A stretch of 64,000 bases of DNA from Epiperipatus broadwayi (Eukaryota; Onychophora; Udeonychophora; Euonychophora; Peripatidae), in assembly GCA_028023455.1 (NCBI GenBank), contig JAQFVV010007266.1, forward strand, positions 20,001-84,000, given 5' to 3'. Position numbers and translations under genes: made by a program. Below are positions 49,147 through 59,185 of the stretch, piece after piece (the stretch's first letter is position 1; every line of letters begins with the position of its first letter). The notes under the pieces are model-generated. The model was given only the letters and a program-made list of their open reading frames with translations, did not search any database and was not told the DNA's origin.

Positions 49147-49420
49147 ATAGAAATTCATATAACACTACAATACTAACATATAAGTGTTAATTTTGTCTCA
49201 ACACATTACAATACTAGCCAAAACAACAAAATTAACTAAAATTCTTTTTCAACCAAGATTACATCTATTAACAAATAGACCTTCATAAGCGAAATTTAAA
49301 TAGTTAAATTTCACTTGAAAATGTCTATTTGTTAATAGATGAAACCATGGTTGTGGAAAATTTTTAATAAATTTTGTTGTTTTGGCTAGTATTTGTAGTG
49401 TTATATGATTTTTCATTTTC
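49147..49420. repeat. Palindrome with degenerate hammerheads, beside a Penelope-like palindrome
   Basis: Left arm (about 49147-49300) and right arm (about 49304-49420) pair through ATATAACACTACAATAC, ACTAGCCAAAACAACAAAAT and CTATTAACAAATAGAC and their complements. Each arm carries a hammerhead-like order of elements. The palindrome lies 75 bp from the GIY-YIG palindrome at 49.5-51.4 kb, so it is probably its terminal region. Confidence 0.75.
49309..49358 (+). ncRNA. Degenerate hammerhead (family 4)
   Basis: Stem I UUUCAC (49309-49314) pairs with GUGGAA (49353-49358), one wobble pair. Stem II GUCUAUU/AAUAGAU with loop UGUU (49323-49340). GAA (49341-49343) and palindromic stem III ACCAUGGU with cleavage base U (49344-49352) are intact. 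The core reads UUGAAAA, two changes from CUGANGA (C3 to U and G8 to A), which should abolish cleavage. The minus-strand partner (about 49254-49300) has different losses (UUAUGAA core, GUA for GAA), so the shared ancestor was probably intact. Confidence 0.5.
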
Positions 49421-49959
49421 TATATATGTTGAAATAGAATTATCTTTTCAAATGTACTTTAGTAATAAACAAATTATGGCAAAATCCATTGATATTTTAG
49501 AATTAAATTTAAAAATAGAACAACCAAGTAGAAAACATGTGGTAAAGTTTTATATTATTTCATTTAACTTCTGCAAATACATATATAATTTTTACTAAAT
49601 TGAATTATGTACATCTAATCCATTTAATAGACAACTATTTCCATCGAATTGACTTTCATTCAAAATTGAACCTTGAAAAGATGATACATTATCTCTTTAT
49701 GTCATGATTTATATATCCTCTTTCTACTACTTCATCTATTGACCAACCTTAACCCTAAAATTTTTTTTAGAACTTCCAATTTTTATTCAGTGATCATTTT
49801 CTGTCCAATTTTATTGATTTGCACTAAATTCATACATTTCTCTTTATTTTTCTGAATGTACATTGTCTTATACTTTTCTTTTTTTATAATTTTTACAATA
49901 TATTATCACATGAATACTTTCCTCACATCCCAAAAATGTCCTGTTTTTAAAAAAAATGG

Positions 49960-50300
49960 CAAAATGGTCCTGATTTAATGTCTATCCTTTTTATTGCTCT
50001 ATCATGTTCTTTCCCCTTTTCTATCTTATTTTTTGTTGACTGACTTATATATACCATCAAACATCCCTTACAAGTAATTTTATACACTATTCCTATCCTA
50101 CTTCTATCATTCCTCATTTTTTACATTATTCGAAAACTTTTTAAACATTTTACTATATTTCATCTAATACCTATATTCTTATTCATTTTTCTCTCCCTGC
50201 CAATGAGTACTTTATATACCTCTTTCAAATAAAGAAATAAAAATCTATTTCTTATTTTTGTTTTCATTTTTATTACTAACTTTCTTATATTTACCTTTAT
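49960..50300 (-). pseudogene. GIY-YIG endonuclease remnant, left arm
   Basis: The minus strand reads KCKGCLMVYISQSTKNKIEK then GKEHDRAIKRIDIKSGPFCH with stops. It aligns with the right-arm remnant and with the C-x-x-C...V-Y-I-G-Q-T-x-x-x-I-E-x-R-x-x-E-H pattern of Penelope GIY-YIG domains. The YIG glycine is serine here and several stops interrupt the frame. Confidence 0.7.
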
Positions 50301-50629
50301 CTCTCATTAATATACTTTTTATAACTCTAAGATAGAAAAGAATAAAGAAGGAGCAAAATATTTATACTTTGTTGTGAAAAAAGTTGAAAATGAAAGAATT
50401 AAAATAAAATAATATTGTATGCAGGGTAAAAACATTAGGGGCATGATACATTCAAGATTTATGTGTCAAAAATAGGAGTAGTGAAAGGAATAAAAGAGAA
50501 AAATGATAGGCTTATGTTGAATAAAAAGGAAGCAAAAAAGTAAAAGTTGAGATTCAGAAGTAATATATTAAAGATGAATATATATTAAAGTTGGGAATGG
50601 ATATAAGAAAGTTAGTAATAGAAACAAAA

Positions 50630-51060
50630 GCAAAAATAAAAAATGGATTCCTATTTCATATTCAAAAGAGGTATATAAATTTCTGAATGGAAGAGATAAA
50701 AAAATGAATAAGAATATAGATTTTAGATGGAAAAAATAGTAAAATGTTAAAAAAGTTATTGAGGAATTCAAAATGAAATGCTAGAAGTAGTCAGATAGGA
50801 ATAGTATAAAAAAATTAAATGTAAGAGATGTATGATTGTGTATATAGGTCAGCCATAATAAAGGAAGATAGAAAGGGGGAAGTAGCATGACAGGGCAATA
50901 AAAAGGAGAGATATTAAATCAGTTCCATTTTGCCATTTGTTAGAAATGGCATTTTATGAAATGTGAGGAGGGTATTGTGGTGTTAAAATATTGTAAAAAT
51001 TATAAAGAAAGTGTATGAGATAATGTACATATCAGAAAATAAAGAGGATGTATAAATTTA
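50630..51060 (+). pseudogene. RT-to-GIY-YIG linker and endonuclease remnant, right arm
   Basis: The plus strand reads IPISYSKEVYKFLNGRDKKM, NKNIDFRWKK, then after interruptions KLKCKRCMIVYIGQP and KRRDIKSVPFCHLLE. C-x-x-C directly before V-Y-I-G-Q identifies the GIY-YIG half-site. Frameshifts and stops make it non-functional. Confidence 0.75.
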
Positions 51061-51532
51061 GGGCAAGGACCAATAAAATTGGGAAGAAAATGGCCATTCA
51101 ATAAAAATTGGAAGTTTTAAAAAAAAAATTAGAAGTTAGTTGATAGGGGGAGTGGTAAAATGAGGATATGTATGTCACATGACATAAAAAATTAATGTAA
51201 AAACATGACATGGTTCAATTTTGAATGAAAGTCAACTCAATGAAAATAAAAGTATTATTTATGGTTGTCTGTTAAGTTGATTAAGTTTGCATAATTTAAT
51301 TCAGTAGAGCTTACACATATTTGCAGAAGTTAAATGAAATATTACAAAACTTTACTATTTGGCTTCTAGTAGGTTGTCCTATTTTTAATTCTAAATTATA
51401 AATTGGTTTACTACTGAAATAAATCTTAAAAAACATAATTTCATTTCAGTATATATACATATAAATATATGTATATGTATAATATTTTAACACATAATTT
51501 TTACACTAAATTTAATGTAATTCATCAGTACT

Positions 51533-51683
51533 TGAATGTATACTTTCAATCTCCATACAGCTATTCATTCCATCTTATACAACCAGTATACATGACCAGA
51601 TAATGTGAAAAAGGATGAATGATCTCCAATATATATATATCATGCTGAACCAGCACTCATAAGTTGGCCCAATCACCAACCCC

Positions 51684-51748
<65 letters not shown>

Positions 51749-52005
51749 CAGTACTCAGTGTATATTAAGATAGAAAATCTTCAAACTTTAATGGACAAGC
51801 TTCAATATTCTCCACCCACCAATTCTTCAGCCATGCATATCACTGAAAATCTGAGGGTAAAACACACAAAGTTCAGGTTAATACCAATATTATTCACATA
51901 CCCATGATGATCTTAAGTTATTCTGACCCTCACATGTAGGACCTTAATAAGTACATTTAAATAGACAGAAGAGAGATGGGCTCAATACAGGGTTAAATGT
52001 AATAT
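51533..52005 (-). mobile_element. Hammerhead/tRNA-like unit (family 2), array 2, inverted unit
   Basis: Minus-oriented unit with an AT expansion (about 51687-51745) where the array 1 inverted unit also has one. It contains the body (CCATGATGATCTTAAGTTATTCTGACC on the plus strand in two parts), the TTAATATACACTGAGTACTG string and a hammerhead remnant (51621-51670). Its ribozyme keeps CCAA/UUGG, the outer stem and stem II, but the core reads CUUAUGA and GAA reads GAU. Followed by a second AT tract (about 52013-52071) at the junction with the direct units. Confidence 0.7.
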
Positions 52006-52020
52006 TTAAATATATATATA

Positions 52021-52074
<54 letters not shown>

Positions 52075-52408
52075 CAATATCAAATTTAATGTAATTAGGG
52101 AAGAGTGGAAGAGGAATGGGCAGAATATAGCCTGTATATTCAGCCTGCACTTGGCCTATCTCTCTTCTATGTATTTATATGAACGTATTAAGATCTATAT
52201 GTGAGATGTCAAAATGACTTAAGATCAACTTGGGTATAACAATATTGGCATCAACAAGAGCTTTAAGTTATTTGTTGTAAGATTTTCAATGATATGGAGG
52301 TCTCAAGAATTTGAGAGTGGAGAAATTGGAGCCTGTTCATTAAAGTTTGAATATTTGCTATTGCAATATAAACTGACCCTAATTTTATTTAAGTGTAAAA
52401 GATAGTGA

Positions 52409-52456
52409 TTCTGGACTAACTGATGAGTGTCATTTTAGCATAAAACATTGAAGATC
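52409..52456 (+). ncRNA. Hammerhead remnant, array 2 unit 1
   Basis: CUGAUGA core at 52420-52426 and a short stem II (GUGUC...AGCAU is weakened), but GAA reads AAA and stem I is eroded. Predicted inactive. Confidence 0.55.
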
Positions 52457-52881
52457 ATTTATATTTTTACATATATGTGATCATGTCTATTGGTTGTATA
52501 AGATTAAGTGGATAGCTGTAGAGAGTTTGAAAGTCTCAGTTCATATCTAATTACATTAAATTTAATATAGACAATATACATGTATTAAAATATTACATAT
52601 TCAGCCCATATTCTGCCCATCCCTATTTTGTGTATTTAAATGAACATATTAATGTCCTATATATGAGGTGTCAGATTGAACCTAGATTAACGTGGATATG
52701 ACAATAATATTGGCAATAATATTGGCATTAACAAAGGCTTTGAGTTTTTTATCAAACATTTAATGATATGGATGGCTGAAGAATTTGGAGTAAAGAACAT
52801 TGAAGCTTATCCATTAAAATATGAAGATTTTTTATCTTAATATAGACTGAGCACTGATTGCATATATGTGTGGGAAATGTT

Positions 52882-52936
52882 GATCTAGAACAACTAATCA
52901 CTGTTGGTTCAGCATGAATTACATATATTGGAGATC
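52882..52936 (+). ncRNA. Hammerhead remnant, array 2 unit 2
   Basis: Outer stem GAUCU/AGAUC and inner CAA/UUG are kept, GAA is intact, stem II CUG/CAG part is kept, but the core reads CUAAUCA (two changes). Predicted inactive. Together with unit 3 it shows the long two-part stem I of the family. Confidence 0.6.
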
Positions 52937-53358
52937 ATTTCTTTTTGACACATGTGGTCATGTGTATCAGTTTTAGAAGATGGGGTAGATAGCTAGCTGA
53001 AAAGAGCTTGAAAATTTAAATTCAAGTCGTGGTGAATGACATTAAATTTAGTATAGACAATATACATGTATTAAAATATTACATTTTCAGCCTTTGTTCT
53101 ACCCATCCCTCTTCCATGTATGTAAATGGACATATTAAGATTTTACATGTGAGGAGTCAGAGTGATTTAAGGTTAACATGGGTATGACAATAATATTGGC
53201 ATCAACAAGGGCTTTGAGTGTTTCATTCTCAAATTTTTTAATGATACAGATGTGAAGAATTTGGAGGTGAAAATGATTGAAGTTTGGCCATTAAAGTTTG
53301 AAGATTTGCTATCTTAATATATACAGAGCATTGATTGTATATATGTGTGGGAGATGGT

Positions 53359-53412
53359 GATCTAGACCAACTGATGATTTCTGGTTCAGCATGAATTATG
53401 TATATGGAGATC
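53359..53412 (+). ncRNA. Hammerhead ribozyme candidate, array 2 unit 3
   Basis: Outer stem I GAUCU (53359-53363) pairs with AGAUC (53408-53412); inner CCAA with AUGG is reduced by one change. Core CUGAUGA (53371-53377), stem II shortened to CUG/CAG with loop GUU, GAA intact (53393-53395), short AU-rich stem III. The two-part stem I with an internal AGA bulge fits a type I fold with tertiary contacts. Some residual activity is possible. Confidence 0.65.
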
Positions 53413-53869
53413 ATTTATTTTTTTACACATGTGGTCATGTGTATCACTTTTATAAGATGAGATGGATAGCTATATGTAGCTTGAAAGTCTGAGTTCAAGT
53501 CCTGTTGAATGACATTAAATTTAGTAGAGACAATATCCATATATTAAAATATTACATATTCAGTCTCTATTCTACCCATATCTCTTCCATGTATTTAAAT
53601 GAACATATTAACATCCTATATGTGAGAGGTCAGAGTGACATAAGTCAACATGGGTATAATAATAATAATTTTGGCATCAACAAGAGCTTTGATCATTTCA
53701 TCTTCAAAATGTTCAATGATATGGATGGCTGAAGAGTTGTATAAGGTGGAGTGGATAACTGTAGGGAGCATAAAAGTCTGAGTACAAGTCCTGTATATAT
53801 ATATAATGAGATAGATGAAATTTGCGAAGGTGGAGTGATGGCAATTCATCATCATCACCAGTTCAAAAT

Positions 53870-54854
53870 AAGTAGTTCAAATAATGAAATTTAATAAAAA
53901 GTGTAAAATACATAAAACAGGATTGATTTAACATATAACTATATTATATTAAAGTAAGATATTTAAAAAGAAGAAAGTTTTAAATCTTTTGATTTTAGAT
54001 TATCCCCCAGCCCTTTCAATGCTAAAACTTTATTCTCTTTTAATAGAAAATATAATACAATCTTTTTTTTTTAATTTTTACAAAACTCCTATTTTAAACA
54101 AATGAAAACTACTCTAAAACATATTATACTTTATTTCTATTTTCGTTTTTATTAATAATGTAATCATTTATTTTTAAATTGTAATTAGGTAATGCTAGTA
54201 TATATGTTTGTTTTGTAACATATATCTCTTGCATTTTTTAGGGAAGAAATGCTAATCAATTTATGGGTAAAATTATGATTTTCTTTTTAATATTATTATT
54301 ATTACTTTGTTTCTTTTTCTTTATTAAATGTTAAGTAAATTTTGTTATTAAAATAATAAAAAAAAATTATTTGTTTACTATTCTGGTTCTTTATCTCATT
54401 CTACAATTTGGCTTGGCATATCGAGGGGCAAATCTATTCTCTAATCTGTGCTACTGTTAAAATGTTAACAAATATGATATTAGGATTGTAAAGCTAATGT
54501 TTGTTTTGTTTATGCTCATTAGTAGCTCTTCTGTAATGGAAAATTGTGCAGTGAGGCCCTGGTTATTTCCATGAATCTCTAAAATAAGCTACCAGTGTTA
54601 AGCAATATTAGGTCTGACTACCAAAAAAGTTGGTATTGGAAAATTATAATTAGAAAATATAACTTGTGTTTGTAGTAAATGTATAGGAGGAATAGTAGAA
54701 GGAATAGACAATTACTTGATGATTATTATCAATCCTAAATGTGGTCATTTGGAAATTATTAATAAAAGTGAGAGTTCATAATTAACTTTGATACACTTTT
54801 ATTGATACATATGGCATATTACTAAAGAGATTCTGTTACTATATATATATATAT
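53870..54854. other. AT-rich non-coding stretch
   Basis: No gene or element recognised. AT tract at about 54841-54857. Confidence 0.5.
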
Positions 54855-55898
54855 ATAATTAAAACAAGTTATAAATTTCGTAACTTGCCTTTAAGCTTGC
54901 ATTTTATGATCACTAGATGGAGCTTTACTAATAGCTCAATTCAAAATCTCTATCATGTATTCCCACCTCCAGACCAGCTGGTTTTGAGCTTATTGGCTCA
55001 CGTCAATGAAGGGCTTGGAGACTAGAAACTAGATCTAAATACCAACTCTAAAGTCAGCACTTATCAAACACGTTTGTGTCAGTTTGATAGCATGAATTTA
55101 TCAGACACATAATGTCTTCAAACCCAGCTTAACAAGCTAGATAGTTATATGGATCTGAATTCAGTTGTTTTACAATATAGTAAAATGCTCTGCAATTTAT
55201 AGCATTGCAAGAACCTTCTAAAGTACACTTATAAGACATTACATGTCTGATAAATTCATGCTTTCAAACTGATAGAAATGGGCTTGATAAGTGCTGACTT
55301 TAGAGTTGGTATTTAGATCTAGTTTTTAGTCTCCCAGCCCTTCACTGATGTAAGCCAATAAGCTCAAAAGCAGCTGGTCTGGAGGTGGGAATACACAATA
55401 CAGATTTTGAATTCTATCTCTTTCGGTGCTTATGTAAACAAAGCTTGTTTGGAGCTATTGGTAAAACTCCATCTAGTGATCATAAAATGCAAGCTTAAAA
55501 GCAAGTTACAAAATTTATAAGTGTTTTAATTATTACAACTGTATCTTTGAAGGTTCTTGCAATGCTATATATTGCAGAGGCTTTTACTATATGGTGAAAC
55601 TGAACCGAATTCTGACCCATATAGCTATCTAGTTTGTTAAACTGGGTTTGAAGACATTATGTGTCTGATAAATTCATGCTTTCAAACTGATAGAAACATG
55701 TTTGATAAGTGCTAACTTTAGAGTTGCTATTTAGATCTAGTTTCTAGTCTCTCAGCTCTTCACTGATTTGAATGAATAAGCTTGAAACCAGTTGATCTGG
55801 AGGTGGGAATACACAATAGAGATTTTGAATTCTATCTCTTTTGGCACTTTTGTAAACAAAGCTTGTTTGGAGCTATCAGTAAAGCTCCATCTAGTGAT
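54855..55898. repeat. Three copies of a repeat of about 350-400 bp, one inverted
   Basis: Copy A (minus, about 54858-55225), copy B (plus, about 55228-55536) and copy C (plus, about 55549-55898) share GGTTCTTGCAATGCTATA, GTCTGATAAATTCATGCT, TTTAGAGTTGGTATTTAGAT, CTGGAGGTGGGAATACA and CTCCATCTAGTGATCATA in order. A and B form a palindrome, and B and C are tandem. Copy A lacks a CTCTTTCGGTGCTTATGTAA stretch present in B and C. No coding frame. The inverted-plus-tandem layout resembles the other retroelement clusters here, but no family is recognised. Confidence 0.8.
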
Positions 55899-56033
55899 CA
55901 TATATATATATATTGATCTGGGTATTTTATTTATATATATATAACCTTTTCTTGACTTGTATTTCTGTGGGGTATTAACCAATATATATATTTATATATA
56001 TATAAGCTCTACATTTATATAGTTTGATTACCT

Positions 56034-56070
<37 letters not shown>

Positions 56071-56272
56071 ATGTGTAGTGTAGTTAAAGATAGTAGAATA
56101 ACCAAATCCTATCCTCAAACAAATAACTCTCTAATGCATTACTTGGAAGAACAGATTATCTTTCCTAGTCATTCAAAACCCTGGTAATAATGTGTATATT
56201 CTTAGAAATAAAACTATTTTTTTATTGTCACTAGTTTTATCTTTTTTAACATTTGAGATCTTTTTTTGTTAG
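55899..56272. other. AT/GT microsatellites, non-coding
   Basis: AT tracts (about 55899-55914 and 55990-56003) and a compound AT-GT repeat (about 56035-56074). Nothing else recognised. Confidence 0.6.
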
Positions 56273-56316
56273 GTGCCAGCATCAGGGAAGCAGTTTGCTG
56301 CATGCACCATCTCAAG
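56273..56316 (+). other. Possible small exon (weak)
   Basis: A pyrimidine-rich tract ending TTTTTTTGTTAG precedes 44 bp of locally GC-richer sequence, followed by AAG and GTTATT. The segment is open in two frames (VPASGKQFAACTIS or ASIREAVCCMHHLK). The splice sites are plausible, but the donor is poor and no neighbouring exon was found. It could equally be chance. Confidence 0.18.
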
Positions 56317-56640
56317 GTTATTATTACTTTACTTGGAATAAATTTTCTTTGTACCAACATGGTAAACTCTTTAAGTTTATTAACATTCAACACTTATCTT
56401 ACAACAGAGGTTTTTTAATCTAGAGTAAAACACTCACATGGCCATGGATTTTTAATTGTTTCTCAGACCCAATGCTTATGTCTACCATTTATTGCCTAAG
56501 TGGTTAGATATAAACTGGCTGGAATCCTTGGTGTAATATAGGCATACATGGCTGGAATCAGCACTTCATTGGAGCAGTAGAATCAGAAGACATGATCGAT
56601 GGATATATGTGGGGATTAAGCAATGCATATTGGTTTTTCT

Positions 56641-57394
56641 CCAAGGTAGATATTAACTTAAGAGAGAGTGCAAGTCTCTCAGCGCTTGTGATTATTAATA
56701 GCCAATCAGATCGTAAATACTAGGACAACGATTTAACAAGAAAAGAGTGGAAACCACTCTTAACTTTACTTGTCTGTCTATATATCCAAGCCAGTCCAAA
56801 GTACTTATATCTGAAAGTGTGAATATTAAATACCTTCACGCACTACTCACTGACTTCAAATTACAAACATACAGCATGAAATCTTTAGATTCACTATGCA
56901 GTAGATTATCGATGTTATAAATTGCAGAAATATATGTAAATAATATTTATTTCCCAGTATTTACGATCTGATTGGCTATTAATAATCACAAGCGCTGAGA
57001 GACTTGCACTCTCTCGTAAGTTAATTTCAAATCATCTGCGCTTTGAAAATAAATATTATTTACATATATTTCTGCAATTTATAACATCGATAATCTACTG
57101 CATAGTGAATCTAAAGATTTCATGCTGTATGTTTGTAATTTGAAGTCAGTGAGTAGTGTGTGAAGGTATTTAATATTCACACTTTCAGATATAAGTACTT
57201 TGGACTGGCTTGGATATATAGACAGACAAGTAAAGTTAAGAGTGGTTTCCACTCTTTTCTTGTTAAATCGTTGTCCCAGTATTTACGATCTGATTGGCTA
57301 TTAATAATCACAAGCGCTGAGAGACTTGCACTCTCTCGTAAGTTAATTTCAAATCATCTGCGCTTTGAAAATAAATATTATTTCCAAGGTAGAT
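56641..57394. mobile_element. Foldback retroelement-like unit with 12-bp direct repeats
   Basis: CCAAGGTAGATA occurs at 56641-56652 and 57383-57394 and encloses 730 bp built from two modules. Module Q (about 108 bp, starting CCAGTATTTACGATCTGATT and ending AAATAAATATTATTT) and module P (about 214 bp, with CATCGATAATCTACTGCAT and a GAGTGG-TTT-CCACTC hairpin) are arranged Q'(truncated)-P'-Q-P-Q, primes meaning inverted. Identity between copies is very high. Exact 12-bp direct repeats argue for insertion by a target-primed or similar mechanism. The direct Q-P-Q plus inverted partial copy mirrors how Penelope-like elements sit in genomes, but no coding sequence or hammerhead was found. Confidence 0.75.
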
Positions 57395-58109
57395 AATGAT
57401 TTCTTTGGATAAAGCATTTTTAACATACTCTGGGTCTATTTCTTCATGCTTCTCAACAGAAAGATCAAGCAACAATTCCTACACCTATTTGCTTCTTTTT
57501 TCTTTCTCTTTTTTTTTAAAGTCCCAGTATCACCTTTTAAATACTCTCCACCAGTCTCCAACAAATGCATTTGGTCACACTTTTTCTTTTTTCATTGTTC
57601 TAAGAATTTAATCCCACATAATCATTATGTTCATAGGCATTTTTATTTATTTTCAAAAATATTTACAATGTAAGCAGATAAAATTTTTATATTTGAAATA
57701 TATTATGCATTTCAAGCTGTATAACAGCATAATCTTTACAATAACATAATGAAAGATATACTTTGCAAAAAAGAAATAGATTTAACAAAAAACAATTTAA
57801 AATTTTTCTCTTAATAATTTTAAAATTAAATTAAACTTTTAGTTATACTTCTTGTGGTCTGATTTGGATCGCCCATATTTAATTGGAAAGAATATTTTGA
57901 GAGATAACACATTCTTGCTTTTGGTAATTGTGCATAATTAGATTAAACATATCTTTTAATTATACATAAATATTTGTTTTATATTTGAGTGGTTAAGAGA
58001 ATATTTTTCCCACTTATTAATAAAAATATGATTAATATACACATTTTTTTATTAAAAGATTACTTTTATTATTCTAAGGTTTTAAATTTTACTCAGTGGT
58101 AATAAATCT
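57395..58109. other. AT-rich non-coding stretch
   Basis: No gene or element recognised. Confidence 0.5.
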
Positions 58110-58660
58110 TTACAATGTAAGAACTAATGGAGAATTTTGGTTTCCTTAAATGTTCAATATCCTTCACAGCTTCTGCGGGAGTAGCTATTCTAATCAACAA
58201 AATCCCCCCCCCCTCTTCATTCCAAATCATACTCATAGATAATAACATATTAATAGCTAACTTAAAATATGGTGGCTTTAAATTCAATATAATACATCTA
58301 TACATTAAGAAAGCCCCATCATTGATACATAGAGTGATGCACACAATTAATATAGCACTGGCAACAAATCCAACTCCATCAATCCTGCTGGGAGACTTCA
58401 ATGTAGCATACAATGAATTTAATGCAATATACATCCACTTACTGAACAGGATATTAATGTGTGGGGATGGATTAATTCCTCTGGGGATCTTTTCCTTCTA
58501 CACCATGAAATATGCCTCATTGATTGACCTATTATACTACTCTCCGGACATACATTTCATGATGGAAGCCACTCTTATACCTGTTGCCTATTCAGACCAT
58601 CTAACCCTAGTAGTTATTATACACATTTTATCTCTCTTTCACCAATCTCCATTTCTCTGA
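58110..58660 (+). pseudogene. LINE APE-type endonuclease fragment
   Basis: Open frame of 177 residues (58127-58660) matching the apurinic-like endonuclease domain of non-LTR retrotransposons. GVAILINK (residues 18-25) is followed by the K-F-N-I-I-x-x-Y strand (52-59), LLGDFNVAYNE (87-97, the catalytic GDFN motif), ASLIDLLYYSPD (130-141, the S-x-I-D-x-x-x-x-S motif) and YSDHLTLVV (155-163, the catalytic SDH motif). The early N-E and Q-E-T catalytic blocks expected upstream are missing, so it is N-terminally truncated, and no intact RT follows. In an intact LINE this domain nicks target DNA to prime reverse transcription. Confidence 0.85.
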
Positions 58661-59185
58661 TCGAAATGTCAATACACATTGTCTTATTGTTAACATATAT
58701 TAAATTCAAGGGGAAGTAATCCCATTTTCTATTAGCTACACATAACCAATAGTCAAATGTCAATATACTATGAAAAAAAAATTGAATAATCCCACTCATC
58801 TTATTGGCTCTTACAGTTATATATCAAAGAGTAAGTTCTATTTTAATTTAATGTTGTTCAGCATAAATGCTCTGAAATCACAATTTTATTATTTTAACAA
58901 CCACTTCCAAATACCAAATGAAAAATCAAATACTAAACTAACTTTAAATACTATCAGTACTAAAAAATGAGTGATATAATTCCATTTTTTATCACTTTTT
59001 GCTATTTGACTAATTTGTTAAGCATAGGCCAATAGAATTTGCAGTTTCTTCACTTTAATTTTGTATCATAAGCTATGATGATTTACAGTTATATATGTAA
59101 ATATATATTATTCCACTATGAGCTATCCATTGTTACCTATAATTGCTCATCTTTTCATGAATAATTTTGAGAACTAAATATTAAA
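58661..59185. other. Sequence between LINE endonuclease and Penelope-like remnant
   Basis: Probably decayed LINE downstream sequence (short frame with NPTHLIGSYSYISKSK and NHFQIPNEKSNT), but no RT block is recognisable. Ends before the Penelope-like remnant. Confidence 0.3.

Larger units (their letters stand above)
49497..51398. mobile_element. Penelope-like palindrome, about 830-bp arms
   Basis: Left arm (minus, about 49497-50320) and right arm (plus, about 50560-51398) are diverged reverse complements of the 3' part of a third Penelope-like copy. Both contain GIY-YIG coding remnants followed by a 3' UTR with GGTTCAATTTTGAATGAAAG and TTTGCAGAAGTTAAATGAAA. The unpaired centre (about 50321-50559) is AT-rich and belongs to one copy or the junction. 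More diverged than the 40.8-44.4 kb palindrome, hence older. Confidence 0.8.
52141..53800 (+). mobile_element. Tandem array of four hammerhead/tRNA-like units (family 2)
   Basis: Head-to-tail units start at about 52141, 52602, 53087 and 53561 (period about 460-485 bp), each beginning CAGCC...TCTGCCCATCCCT-like. Each full unit has body, TTAATATAGACTGAGCACTG, hammerhead, GTGGTCATGTGTATCA and a tRNA-like end with a B-box-like GAGTTCAAGTCC (53491-53502 is the clearest), then ATTAAATTTAGTATAGACAA. The fourth unit is internally deleted, losing its hammerhead, but keeps the tRNA-like end (about 53740-53795). Only retrozyme-like or rolling-circle-derived elements normally show such direct multimers with one ribozyme each; simple unequal crossing-over of a SINE-like repeat is the alternative. 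Confidence 0.8.

Noticed and set aside
55660-55710. Possible hammerhead in the 54.9-55.9 kb repeat (CAAACTGATAGAAAC...GTTTG)
   Set aside because: CUGAU and GAAAC are adjacent without a stem II and the core is CUGAUAG; the pairing is a short chance palindrome.
58093-58434. 113-residue minus-strand frame
   Set aside because: Antisense to the LINE endonuclease frame, which has recognisable catalytic motifs.
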